Of a DNA stretch of 57,413 nt, positions 15,984 to 25,723 are shown piece by piece (the first letter of the stretch is position 1; the number at the start of each line of letters is the position of its first letter). The position numbers were made by a program, and so were the translations under genes. Source of the DNA: Gemmatimonadaceae bacterium (lineage in GTDB: Bacteria > Gemmatimonadota > Gemmatimonadetes > Gemmatimonadales > Gemmatimonadaceae); NCBI GenBank assembly GCA_025450035.1, contig JANWIF010000089.1:1-57413 (forward strand), written 5' to 3'. The notes beneath the pieces were generated by a model. It made no database searches and was not told the DNA's origin. It saw only the letters and a program-made list of their open reading frames with translations.

Positions 15984-17321
15984 TTACCGCCGCTCGAGAT
16001 GATATGCCGTGATGGCGTTCTCGCGCATCACCATCCGGGCCAATTGTTCGGCGCGGGCCCGGTCGATCTCGCCGTCGCGCATCATCCCGGTGAGCGCGAT
16101 GGCGAGCGCGCGGCGCGCGGAAGTCGTGCCTAACCATGCGGCCTCCGCCCATCCCTGCTCCGGGCCGCCGTCGAACGCGTCGGTACCGAACATCACCTTC
16201 TCCGGCCACTCGCCCAACCACTGGCGCAATACGCGAGCGACCTCGGTGGGCTCGACAAACAGCGCCATCGCCGAGATGTCGGTATAGACGTTCGGCTTGG
16301 AGAGCAGCGACTGCGTCTCGCCCAGCAGCGGCCAACCGCCGTGGATGATGATGAAGGTCGTGCCGCGGAGCGTGGGGTCGTCGAACGCCGGCTCGAGCAG
16401 ATGCGGTGCACTGCCGTGGGTAGCGTAGAATCCGCCGAAGCCCTCGGTGGTGTGAATCTGTACGGCCATCCCGAGACGGCCCGCGCCGCGCGCGATCATC
16501 CGGAACAGATAATCCTCGAGCACCTTGTACTCAGCGTGTGTCGGCGTACCCCCCGCCGCGTACCGGGCGTAGACACGCTGGGCGGCGGCGGCGTCGGGAT
16601 CATCGAAATCAAGGGGCCGCAGATAGGCCGCTTCGAACTTCACCGAAACCGCGCCGCCGCGGCGCTCGCGCTCGAGCGTCGGCGTCACAACCGCGCGCAC
16701 GTACGCGTCCAGCGTGCGTGGCACGGTGGTCAGCCCCAGCTCGTGAACGTACCGGCGCAGCAGCGCCGCCTCCTTGGGATACAGGGCCCGCGTATCGGGC
16801 GTGCGGGCCGCTTCCGCGCGCGTGTCGAGAGGAAACATGAGCGCGTCCACGAACGCGACCCATCTGAAGCGGGGAGGGGCCAGGCCAGGACCCAGGGTGA
16901 TGCGATTGGCCAGCATCACCTCGGTGCCAATCTGATCGAGTACCCACTCGGGAAATCGAGGACCTTCTCGCTGCCGCACCGCCCGGACCGCGCCGCGCAG
17001 CGCATCGCGATACGCCGCACCGGTGTCCGTTAGGCGCACGCCGTACAGCGCGTGTTGCGCCGCCCGCCACTCGGGGTTCTCGGGACGCAGCCGATACGGC
17101 AGCGGAAACGCCGGGATCCCGTCCAACGGCAGGGCGTCGTAGTCCGTATCGGGCGGCGCACCGGCGGGGATCGGCAGCATGGGATGCGCATGGCTGTCGA
17201 TCGCCTTGATCCCCGCGATGTACCTCGCCAGGGCCGTGTCCACCGGCGCCTGGGCGCGGAGCGCGGGCGCGGGAAGCAGCGTCAGAAGCGATGTCCAGCA
17301 GATGAGTGCAGTGTGCGCCAT
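15984..17321 (-). CDS. Exported amidohydrolase-2 family metal-dependent hydrolase
   Basis: About 445 residues from ATG 17321, which places a signal peptide (ALICWTSLLTLLPAPALRAQ) at the N-terminus; the ATG at 17369 only adds a charged leader. TIM-barrel metal motifs are in order: DSHAHP, AVQIHTTEG, FIIIHGGWP and MFGTDAFDGGPEQ. The family hydrolyses or decarboxylates small organic acids and lactones with a divalent metal. Secretion is unusual for the family but frequent in this kind of genome. Probably co-transcribed with the ParB-like gene downstream. Confidence 0.82.
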   Translation of the reverse strand: MAHTALICWTSLLTLLPAPALRAQAPVDTALARYIAGIKAIDSHAHPMLPIPAGAPPDTDYDALPLDGIPAFPLPYRLRPENPEWRAAQHALYGVRLTDTGAAYRDALRGAVRAVRQREGPRFPEWVLDQIGTEVMLANRITLGPGLAPPRFRWVAFVDALMFPLDTRAEAARTPDTRALYPKEAALLRRYVHELGLTTVPRTLDAYVRAVVTPTLERERRGGAVSVKFEAAYLRPLDFDDPDAAAAQRVYARYAAGGTPTHAEYKVLEDYLFRMIARGAGRLGMAVQIHTTEGFGGFYATHGSAPHLLEPAFDDPTLRGTTFIIIHGGWPLLGETQSLLSKPNVYTDISAMALFVEPTEVARVLRQWLGEWPEKVMFGTDAFDGGPEQGWAEAAWLGTTSARRALAIALTGMMRDGEIDRARAEQLARMVMRENAITAYHLERR

Positions 17322-17383
17322 TCTTCCCGTACGTATACCTGGGTGAGGTTCGTGATGCGATCGCGCCATCGAACTCGGCTTGC

Positions 17384-17580
17384 CTAACGCAACGCGCCAA
17401 CCCCGACGGCGGCCCGCGCGGTCAGGTACCGGTAGAGGTGCTCAGGATCGCCCCTCGCATCGACGAACGCAAGGTAGCCATCCGGCCGAACGAGATAGAC
17501 CCGCCCCGCGCGTCAAGCCTGCCCGGCGCATCGCCCCCGTCCATGCGAAGACGCCCATCGGAACCGCGAGCTCTGTGCAC
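17384..17580 (-). pseudogene. C-terminal relic of an FAD-dependent aromatic monooxygenase
   Basis: In the 492-base gap 17322-17813 the minus strand encodes VYLVRPDGYLAFVDARGDPE then HLYRYLTARAA before a stop at 17384-17386. This is the thioredoxin-like tail of PheA/TfdB-type flavin monooxygenases (xVLVRPDGYVAxR). An in-frame TGA at 17513-17515 cuts it off after 42 codons. Upstream, another frame continues in acceptable coding sequence (GGDAPGRLDARG), so a one-base shift separates the parts. No start or upstream domains remain. The GTTAGGC 7-mer at 17382 forms the stop codon. Confidence 0.5.
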
Positions 17581-17624
17581 GCCCCCGTCATCCCGTCGCG
17601 GGGCATGATAGGTCGAGAATCAGC

Positions 17625-17810
17625 TGACGTGCTGGATGGTCATGGCGAGCAACGCGTGCCGGTCGGAGATGAACCCGGACTTCATGGCCAGTTGAACGTG
17701 TCGTGTGTTCGTGATGTCCGCCAGGGGATTGCCGCCGCGCGCCGAGACGATGTGACGAGACCACGCCAGCCCAGGTATCACGACATGGAACCACACCGTG
17801 ACGTGATGCC
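17625..17810. repeat. Degenerate intergenic repeat of the GGATTGC...CAATGACG kind (tentative)
   Basis: The sequence around 17718-17760 (GGGATTGCCGCC, then CGATGTGACGAG) and around 17640 (GTCATGGCGAGCAACG) resembles degenerate copies of the dispersed repeats found between genes in many bacteria, whose chance translation gives peptides like the FISDRHALLAMT seen here. I cannot see a second copy in this window. Nothing else is recognisable between the monooxygenase relic and the lipoprotein gene. Confidence 0.25.
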
Positions 17811-17813
17811 TGC

Positions 17814-19184
17814 ATGTCTCACTACTTTTCGTCCGCCGCGCGCCGAACCTGCGCGTTAGGCGTACTTGTTCTCGCGGGCTGCCAGCTCGACCACAGCATC
17901 GCCGCGCGCACCGCGAACACGGTGCAAATCGTGTCCGGCGATCGGCAGGTCGGGGCGCCGGCCGCCCCACTCGGCCTGCCCATCGCCGTGCGCGTCCTCG
18001 ATGCGGCGGGCGCGCCGATCGCCCGCGCTATCCTGCAGTGGTCGGCGAGTGACGGCGGCTCCGTGATGCCGGATGCGCGTGGCACAGACGTCAACGGCAT
18101 CGCGCGCGCCACGTGGACCCTCGGCGCCGCAACCGGCGTTCAACGGGCCAGCGCCACCATCGACGGATCATTGACCGCTGAGTTCACCGCCACCGCGAGC
18201 CCATCCCGCGGGCCAAGCGACGAGATCGTGCTCCTCGAACTCAGCACACCCGATGGCTCCGGCCAAACCGTGCATCCCGATTACGTCGCCATGCCCTCGT
18301 CGTGGCCGGGCGCCGCGCAGTATCTCGCCATCACGCCGTATCCCAACGGCAATGCCTCGTACGAGAATCCGTCCATCTTCGCCGGCAGCGATCCGATCGT
18401 GTGGAGTCCACCGGCCGGCGTACACAATCCCATCGTGGTCCCCACCCAGGGATATCTATCGGACCCCGATGCAGTGTACGTCCCGGAGTACAACCAACTC
18501 TGGATCTACTACCGCGCGGTGAACGCGCACAACGTCATCCAGGTCACGCGGTCTTCGGACGGCGTGCACTTCGGCCCCTCGACGATCGTCGCAGAAGGCC
18601 CAAACCACACTATCGTGTCGCCGACCGTGGTTCGCCGCAGCCCAATCGACTGGCGCATGTGGTCGGTGAACGCGAACGTGGGATGTTCCGCGAGCACGAC
18701 TTCGGTCGAGCTGCGCCGATCGTCGGATGGACTGGTGTGGTCTGCACCAGAAACCGTCAGGCTTTCGCAAGCCGGCGTGTCCGCGTGGCACATCGACGTC
18801 CAGTGGATTCCCACTCGTCACGAGTTCTGGGCGCTCTTCAACGCCAAGACGCCTGGCTCATGTACGACGCCCGCGCTCTACCTCGCCACCAGCCCCGATG
18901 GGCTCACCTGGCAGACCTATCCATCACCCGTGCTCGCACGCGGCGCGATTCCCGCCTTCGAGGATGTCGTCTACCGATCGACGTTCGCCTACGATCCGGA
19001 TCGGGACATCATCTCGTTCTGGTATTCGGGCGCCCGATATGAGTCGCCTAACTATGTCTGGCGCTCCGCGTTCCAACGCCGGTCGCGAGCGGACGTGTTC
19101 GCCGCGATCGCGCGCGCGCCGGATCGGGCGCTGGCACTCGCGGCGCCCCGCCGCAACGTACCGCCGCTGCTCGACGCGCCGTAG
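17814..19184 (+). CDS. Lipoprotein with Ig-like domain and glycosidase-type five-bladed propeller
   Basis: 456 residues. Lipobox LVLAGC at about residues 18-23 marks a lipid-anchored envelope protein. Residues about 35-130 form a Big_1/invasin-type Ig-like domain (VQIVSGDRQVGAPAAPLGLPIAV, DVNGIARATWTLG). The rest looks like a GH32/43/sialidase-type propeller: DPDAVYVPEYNQLWIYYRA, VTRSSDGVHFG, LRRSSDGLVWSAPE and LATSPDGLTWQTYPSP. Catalytic residues cannot be assigned with confidence, so it may bind rather than cut glycans. No polysaccharide-utilisation genes adjoin. Confidence 0.75.
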   Translation: MSHYFSSAARRTCALGVLVLAGCQLDHSIAARTANTVQIVSGDRQVGAPAAPLGLPIAVRVLDAAGAPIARAILQWSASDGGSVMPDARGTDVNGIARATWTLGAATGVQRASATIDGSLTAEFTATASPSRGPSDEIVLLELSTPDGSGQTVHPDYVAMPSSWPGAAQYLAITPYPNGNASYENPSIFAGSDPIVWSPPAGVHNPIVVPTQGYLSDPDAVYVPEYNQLWIYYRAVNAHNVIQVTRSSDGVHFGPSTIVAEGPNHTIVSPTVVRRSPIDWRMWSVNANVGCSASTTSVELRRSSDGLVWSAPETVRLSQAGVSAWHIDVQWIPTRHEFWALFNAKTPGSCTTPALYLATSPDGLTWQTYPSPVLARGAIPAFEDVVYRSTFAYDPDRDIISFWYSGARYESPNYVWRSAFQRRSRADVFAAIARAPDRALALAAPRRNVPPLLDAP

Positions 19185-19279
19185 CGTGGTCGAGCGGCGC
19201 GCAGGTCAACCAGTCCGTAGCCAAACGGGATGGCGAACAACGCGGCGAGCGCAACCACCATCCACGTCGGGATTCGCAT
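19052..19279 (-). CDS. Small single-helix membrane protein overlapping the lipoprotein gene
   Basis: 75 residues beginning MRIPTWMVVALAALFAIPFG, a typical inner-membrane anchor, followed by an Arg/Ala/Ser-rich tail. A strong ribosome site AAGGAG lies five bases before the ATG, better than most in the window. The last 133 bases run antisense to the 3' end of the lipoprotein gene, and that tail could be mere shadow sequence. It lies downstream of pilC on the same strand but beyond a hairpin. Function unknown. Confidence 0.45.
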   Translation of the reverse strand: MRIPTWMVVALAALFAIPFGYGLVDLRAARPRYGASSSGGTLRRGAASASARSGARAIAANTSARDRRWNAERQT

Positions 19280-19365
19280 GTCGTCTCCTTGCTGGCGTGC
19301 GGAGCCGACTGACCGGTGCGCCGGGGCTCGAGGGGAAGGGAGAGGAGAATGTCATCACACACAAG

Positions 19366-19389
19366 CCCCGCGCGAAATGCCGCGCGGGG
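19366..19389. terminator. Hairpin downstream of pilC
   Basis: Nine-base perfect stem CCCCGCGCG / CGCGCGGGG with loop AAATGC, 32 bases beyond the pilC stop. There is no T-run on either side, so it may work as a weak or Rho-assisted terminator or as an mRNA 3'-end stabiliser. Confidence 0.6.
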
Positions 19390-19420
19390 ATTGTGACTGC
19401 ACACTGCGACAATCGCCTAC

Positions 19421-20611
19421 CTACTGCACGGCATTGACCATGTCGAAGATCGGCAGGTACATCGCGACCACCATGCCGCCGACGACCACGCCGAGAAACA
19501 CGATCATGATCGGTTCCATCAGACTCAACAAACCACTGACCGCGGTGTCGACCTCGGTGTCGTAGAAGTCCGCGATCTTGGTGAGCATCTCGTCCAGGCC
19601 ACCGGTCTGCTCGCCAACGGCGATCATGGAGATCACCATGGGGGGGAAGACCTGGCTGCGCTGCAAGGGGGCACTGATGGTGTCGCCGCCGGCGATCGAC
19701 GACCGCGACTCCATGATCGCATTGTGGATCACCTGGTTGCCGGCGGTCTTGGCGGTGATCTCCAGGCCGTCGAGAATGCTGACGCCGGAACTGATCAGCG
19801 TGCCAAGGGTGCGCGTGAAGCGGGACACCGCCGATTTGCGCAGCAGGCCGCCTAACACAGGAAGGCGAAGCATCAGCGCGTCGATTTGCAGGCGGCCGGG
19901 AGCTGTCCTGTAGTACCGTCGCAGCATGAAGATGCCGCCCCATGTGCCGACGACGATGATCCACCAGTAGTGCTTGAGGAACGACGACAGTCCAATGACC
20001 ACGCGCGTGGGGAGCGGGAGCGCGAGGTTCACACTGGCGAACATGGTCTGGAAGACGGGGATCACGAAGATGAGCAGCACCATGATGGCTATGGCGGCCA
20101 CGCTCATGATGACGGCCGGATAGATCATCGCGCTCTTCACCTTGCCGACGAGGGCGTCGTTCTTCTCGAGGAAGGTGGCGAGTCGCAGCAGAATCGTATC
20201 GAGAATACCACCAGCCTCGCCGGCGGCGACCATGTTGACGTACAGGTCGGTGTACGCCTTGGGGTGTCGGCGAAGGGCATCCGCCACGGTGTGTCCGGAC
20301 TCGACGTCATACACGACCTGCCGAGTGACGTCCTGCAGCGCCTTGCTCTCACTCTGGCGGGACAGGATGTCGAGCGCCTGCACGAGCGGCAGGCCGGCGT
20401 TGATCATGGTCGCGAACTGCCTCGTGAAGATGACGATGTCGCGGGTCTTGATACGACCGAATCGCTTTTTCGCCTTCTCTTCGTCGATCTTGACGACAAT
20501 CAGCTTCTGGCGACGCAGTTGGGCGACGACCTCATCGCGCGAGGCAGCATCCATGGATGCGGTTTTGAGCTCGCCGCCGAGGGTGCGCGCGGTATAGGCG
20601 AAAGTGGGCAT
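19421..20611 (-). CDS. pilC: Type IV pilus inner-membrane platform protein PilC
   Basis: 396 residues. Two T2SSF domains (about 65-190 and 270-390) are separated by the conserved membrane segments (AIMVLLIFVIPVFQTMF; the last helix near FLGVVVGGMVVAMYLPIFDMVNAVQ). Motifs include FTRQFATMINAGLPLVQALDIL and TRTLGTLISSGVSILDGLEI. It links the pilus fibre to the PilB/PilT motors. Last gene of the run comEA-pilB-pilT-pilC; it follows pilT by 24 bases. Confidence 0.96.
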   Translation of the reverse strand: MPTFAYTARTLGGELKTASMDAASRDEVVAQLRRQKLIVVKIDEEKAKKRFGRIKTRDIVIFTRQFATMINAGLPLVQALDILSRQSESKALQDVTRQVVYDVESGHTVADALRRHPKAYTDLYVNMVAAGEAGGILDTILLRLATFLEKNDALVGKVKSAMIYPAVIMSVAAIAIMVLLIFVIPVFQTMFASVNLALPLPTRVVIGLSSFLKHYWWIIVVGTWGGIFMLRRYYRTAPGRLQIDALMLRLPVLGGLLRKSAVSRFTRTLGTLISSGVSILDGLEITAKTAGNQVIHNAIMESRSSIAGGDTISAPLQRSQVFPPMVISMIAVGEQTGGLDEMLTKIADFYDTEVDTAVSGLLSLMEPIMIVFLGVVVGGMVVAMYLPIFDMVNAVQ

Positions 20612-20635
20612 GGCTGATCTCTGTCGGGCGGGTGG

Positions 20636-21814
20636 CTAACGCTTGCCCACGATGGACGCGATTTTGTTCGCTTCCCTCACGCTTTTGCCGCTCTTCACCA
20701 AGTCGGCGGCATCGGCGGTGAGTGGGGGTTCGCCGATCATGCGCAAGAACTCGTTGGGGTCGGACGTGACGCGCAGGCACTCGTCCATATCCACCTCACG
20801 CGCGACATACAACTGGTACAGCGCGTCGTTGAGTGTCTGCATGCCGTACTTTTTCCCCCCCTGCATCAATCCATAAATCTGGTGAACCTTGGCATCGCGA
20901 ATGAGGGCGCGGATGGCCGGGGTGACGACGAGGATCTCAACGGCCATTGCTCTGCCGCGGCCTTTAGCGCGGGGGAGGAGGGACTGGGTGACGATTCCTT
21001 CGAGACTGAACGCCAGTTGCGCGCGCACCTGTTCCTGTTGGTGAGACGGGAATACGTCGATGACGCGGTTGATGGCTTCTGCGGCGGAATTGGTGTGCAG
21101 CGTCGCCAAACACAAGTGCCCGGTTTCGGCGATGGTCAACGCGGCCTGGATGGTTTCGAGGTCTCGCATTTCGCCGACGAGGATGGTGTCGGGGTCTTCG
21201 CGTAAGGCGTACTTGAGGGCGGTGGCGAAACTCTTGGTGTCGGTGCCGACCTCCCGCTGATTGACGATGCAGCTCTGGTGGCGGTGGATGAACTCGATCG
21301 GATCTTCCACCGTGATGATGTGTCCTTTGCGCTCGCGATTGATTTTGTCGATCATGGCCGCGAGGGTGGTGCTTTTCCCGGAGCCGGTGGGACCGGTGAC
21401 GAGCACGAGTCCGCGCGGTTTTTCGGCCATGCGGGCAACGGCGTTGGGAAGTCCGAGTTCCTCGAAGGTGCGGACGTTGAACGGAATTTGCCGGATCACG
21501 AGTGACACGCAGCCGCGCTGTTTGAAGCAGTTGCCGCAGAAGCGTGCCAGGTTCTGGATTCCGAACGAGAAGTCGAGTTCGTCTTCGGTCTCGAACCGCT
21601 TCTTCTGATTCTCGGTGAGAATCGAATACGCCAACTGCATGGTGTCTTTGGGCGACAGGACGATGTCCACGTTGGCGTTCTGGATGTCCCCGTCGATACG
21701 GAGCTTCGGCTTGTCTCCCGCTGTGATGTGCAGGTCCGACGCATCCCGCTCGATCATTTCCTCGAGGAGGGAGCGAAGGTTGATGGACGATGTGCCGGGA
21801 GCGGGAGAGGTCAT
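20636..21814 (-). CDS. pilT: Type IV pilus retraction ATPase PilT
   Basis: 392 residues. Powers pilus disassembly, twitching and, in competent species, DNA uptake. N-terminal PAS-like domain (DASDLHITAGDKPKLRIDG), Walker A GPTGSGKST, Asp box (ITVEDPIEF), Walker B (DTILVGEMRD), His box and the PilT-specific tail AIRALIRDAKVHQIYGLMQ. That tail, and the lack of zinc Cys, separate it from PilB. The C-terminus is slightly longer than in classic PilT. Confidence 0.97.
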   Translation of the reverse strand: MTSPAPGTSSINLRSLLEEMIERDASDLHITAGDKPKLRIDGDIQNANVDIVLSPKDTMQLAYSILTENQKKRFETEDELDFSFGIQNLARFCGNCFKQRGCVSLVIRQIPFNVRTFEELGLPNAVARMAEKPRGLVLVTGPTGSGKSTTLAAMIDKINRERKGHIITVEDPIEFIHRHQSCIVNQREVGTDTKSFATALKYALREDPDTILVGEMRDLETIQAALTIAETGHLCLATLHTNSAAEAINRVIDVFPSHQQEQVRAQLAFSLEGIVTQSLLPRAKGRGRAMAVEILVVTPAIRALIRDAKVHQIYGLMQGGKKYGMQTLNDALYQLYVAREVDMDECLRVTSDPNEFLRMIGEPPLTADAADLVKSGKSVREANKIASIVGKR

Positions 21815-21892
21815 GGGGTCAGCGGGGGGAGCGAGGATCGGGATAGTCCATAGACTCGTGAGGCACGCCGGGGGTAAAAGGTGGCGGCGGGC

Positions 21893-21928
21893 GCGGGGGC
21901 GCGGGGGCGCGGGGGCGCGGGGGCGCGG
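21893..21928. repeat. 8-base G-rich tandem repeat between pilB and pilT
   Basis: Four head-to-tail copies of GCGGGGGC (21893-21924) plus a partial fifth, ending exactly at the pilB stop (TAA at 21929-21931, minus strand). The plus strand carries five closely spaced G-runs and could fold as a G-quadruplex; the pil mRNA carries the C-rich complement. Confidence 0.9.
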
Positions 21929-23755
<1,827 letters not shown>

Positions 23756-23863
23756 ATTCGACCGGGAAGGGTTGATCGCGTGTTGGGTGTCGCGGGTACC
23801 CGGCCACGCCGGGGGGCGCTGGAACTCGCGGCTGAGCAGCCGAGCGGCCGGAACCAGTGGTGT

Positions 23864-24523
23864 CTATGGCGGATCGGACACCCGGGGACGGCTGCGGCGT
23901 GGTTTCCGGGTGGTCCCTCGCCCGCCCGGATCAGCCACACGGTGAGGACGCGGTTTGAGGGAAAACGTCACGTATGGCTTGAGGATACGTGCGAGTGCGG
24001 GTCCGACTCCGCGGACGCGTGTGAGTACGGCCAGCGCGCCGAATGGACCGAGTGCATCGCGGTCCGCGCTGATGCGGCGTGCGAGTGCGGGTCCGATGCG
24101 CGGGAGGCGTTCGATATCGCTAGCCGGCGCGACGTCGAGGTCGATATGGGGGGTGGGGGGGTAGGATGTTGCTGACGAGTCTGGGCGTTTGCGTTTGGAA
24201 CGGCGTGGGGCGCGCGGGAGTACAGGGAGTGCGGGGTTGTCTATTGGGCTCTGGCTGGCGCCATAGCCGGGCGGAATATTAGGCTCTGGGGATAGCGCGG
24301 AGTTTGACTGGCGGCGGTTGCGTTTGGCAGCGGACCGTTTGCCGGGCGGTTTTTTGCGGCGAGCGGAGTCGACGGCTCTGATTTGGGTATCGAGTGCGGC
24401 GCGTTCTTCGAGTGAGGGCGGCGGGTTGTTGCCGGTTCGGGAAGCGAAGACGCGGGCGGCTCCGCCGAGGGCGAGGAGGGCGGAGAGGAAGAAGAGGGCG
24501 CGGCGTTCGGCGGGTGTTGGCAT
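23864..24523 (-). CDS. comEA: ComEA-like membrane-anchored helix-hairpin-helix DNA-binding protein
   Basis: 219 residues. One N-terminal membrane helix (about 8-27), a long Arg/Lys/Pro-rich linker (40-125), a double helix-hairpin-helix at 127-187 (IDLDVAPASDIERLPRIGPA, VLTRVRGVGPALARILKPYV) and a basic tail. ComEA binds incoming double-stranded DNA in the periplasm during natural transformation. The linker is longer and more basic than usual. Position directly upstream of pilB suggests joint expression. A non-competence DNA-binding role cannot be excluded, because comEC is not in the window. Confidence 0.8.
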   Translation of the reverse strand: MPTPAERRALFFLSALLALGGAARVFASRTGNNPPPSLEERAALDTQIRAVDSARRKKPPGKRSAAKRNRRQSNSALSPEPNIPPGYGASQSPIDNPALPVLPRAPRRSKRKRPDSSATSYPPTPHIDLDVAPASDIERLPRIGPALARRISADRDALGPFGALAVLTRVRGVGPALARILKPYVTFSLKPRPHRVADPGGRGTTRKPRRSRPRVSDPP

Positions 24524-24603
24524 CGTGGGCGCACGATATCAAGTCCCGGTTGGGGGGTTGTCATCGAGATATTGCGTTGCGGATCAAAACGACGATGGCG
24601 CGG

Positions 24604-25542
24604 CTACTGTGCGGTGACGAGTTTGGTGGCGACATCGCCGACGATTTGGAGGCTTTGGGCGGAGATTTTGTCGAAGGTATCTTGGGGGGTATGGTGCCAG
24701 GGGTAATCGATGTCGATCACATCGATCACGCGGAGGCCGGCATCGAGGAGGGGGATGTGGTCGTCGGTGATTTGTTGGCCGAGGCTCGGAATGAAGTAGC
24801 GGGAGTATCCGAGGTCGGAGGCGGTGCGCCAGACGAGGGCGACGACTTCGGGTGCGCGTCGCAGGGAATTGGCTTCTTCGTAGATGTCGAGGTTGCGATC
24901 GCCGATCATGTCCCAGAGGACGCCGTAGAGGGGTTTGTAGTTAGGCGATGGCAGATGCTGGGCGAAGTACGTGGAGCCGAGGAGCACATCGGTTGCTTTG
25001 CGAGGATCGCCGTCGCCGAAATTCCCATAATCTTCGCCGTCGACAAACAGCAGGTCGACGCCCACCGTTGGCGGAGTTTTGCGGAGCGCGTCGCCTAACG
25101 CGATGAACAGCGCGACGCCGGACGCTCCGTCGTTGGCGCCGGGCATAGGGAGCAGTCGTTGGGCCGAGTCGCGCGCACCATCGGAAATCGGGCGCGTGTC
25201 CCAGTGGGTGACGTAGAGCACGCGTTGGGCGGCCGTTGGGCGGAAGCGGGCGAGAATGTTCCGGAGCGGAAGCGTGTCGCCGGTGACCGTGACGTGCGTC
25301 CAGCGTTGCTCGATGACCGTGTCCGCGCGCGCCTTCATCTGGGCGACGATCCAGTCGCCCGTTTTCTTGTGGGCAGGCGAGCCGGGAATGCGCGGGCCGA
25401 AGTCGAGCTGCGTCTTGACGAAGCCCAACGCCTCCTGTCCGTCAAACGACGTCTGCGGACCGTGCACTCGGCTACATCCGAACAGGGCCACGGTGAGGGA
25501 AAGGGAGAAGAAGAGGGAGAGCACGGCGGGACGGCGGCGCAC
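24604..25542 (-). CDS. M28-family lipoprotein peptidase, glutaminyl-cyclase-like
   Basis: 312 residues from a GTG at 25542, chosen because GGAG lies seven bases upstream and the lipobox VALFGC then sits about 20 residues in; the longer frame to 25680 is not protein-like. Zinc motifs: THWDTRP, MPGANDGASGVALFIAL, FVDGEDYG, MIGDRNL and PWHHTPQDTFDKIS. The pattern is close to secreted glutaminyl cyclases and M28 aminopeptidases, so it either trims N-terminal residues or cyclises N-terminal Gln. Divergent from lptF. Confidence 0.85.
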   Translation of the reverse strand: MRRRPAVLSLFFSLSLTVALFGCSRVHGPQTSFDGQEALGFVKTQLDFGPRIPGSPAHKKTGDWIVAQMKARADTVIEQRWTHVTVTGDTLPLRNILARFRPTAAQRVLYVTHWDTRPISDGARDSAQRLLPMPGANDGASGVALFIALGDALRKTPPTVGVDLLFVDGEDYGNFGDGDPRKATDVLLGSTYFAQHLPSPNYKPLYGVLWDMIGDRNLDIYEEANSLRRAPEVVALVWRTASDLGYSRYFIPSLGQQITDDHIPLLDAGLRVIDVIDIDYPWHHTPQDTFDKISAQSLQIVGDVATKLVTAQ

Positions 25543-25723
25543 GGACGAGCTCCGGGAGGAGATGAGGGAAAGGTAAGGGTAGGCGCGGAAACGGAACAGC
25601 AGAAATTCCGGAGGACGCTGGTCGCTGAGCACGGTCGAGCGTCTTAGATTTGAACGGGAGTCGAAGAGAACATATGGCAATCGTGCGCCCCTGCGAGCGA
25701 GCGGTTCAGCGAGTCATCCCCAG

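Noticed and set aside
25640-25680. A promoter for lptF (TTGAAC with TATGGC 17 bases downstream)
   Set aside because: The -10 match is only three of six and the region lies in the leader of the divergent peptidase gene; the support is too thin to list.
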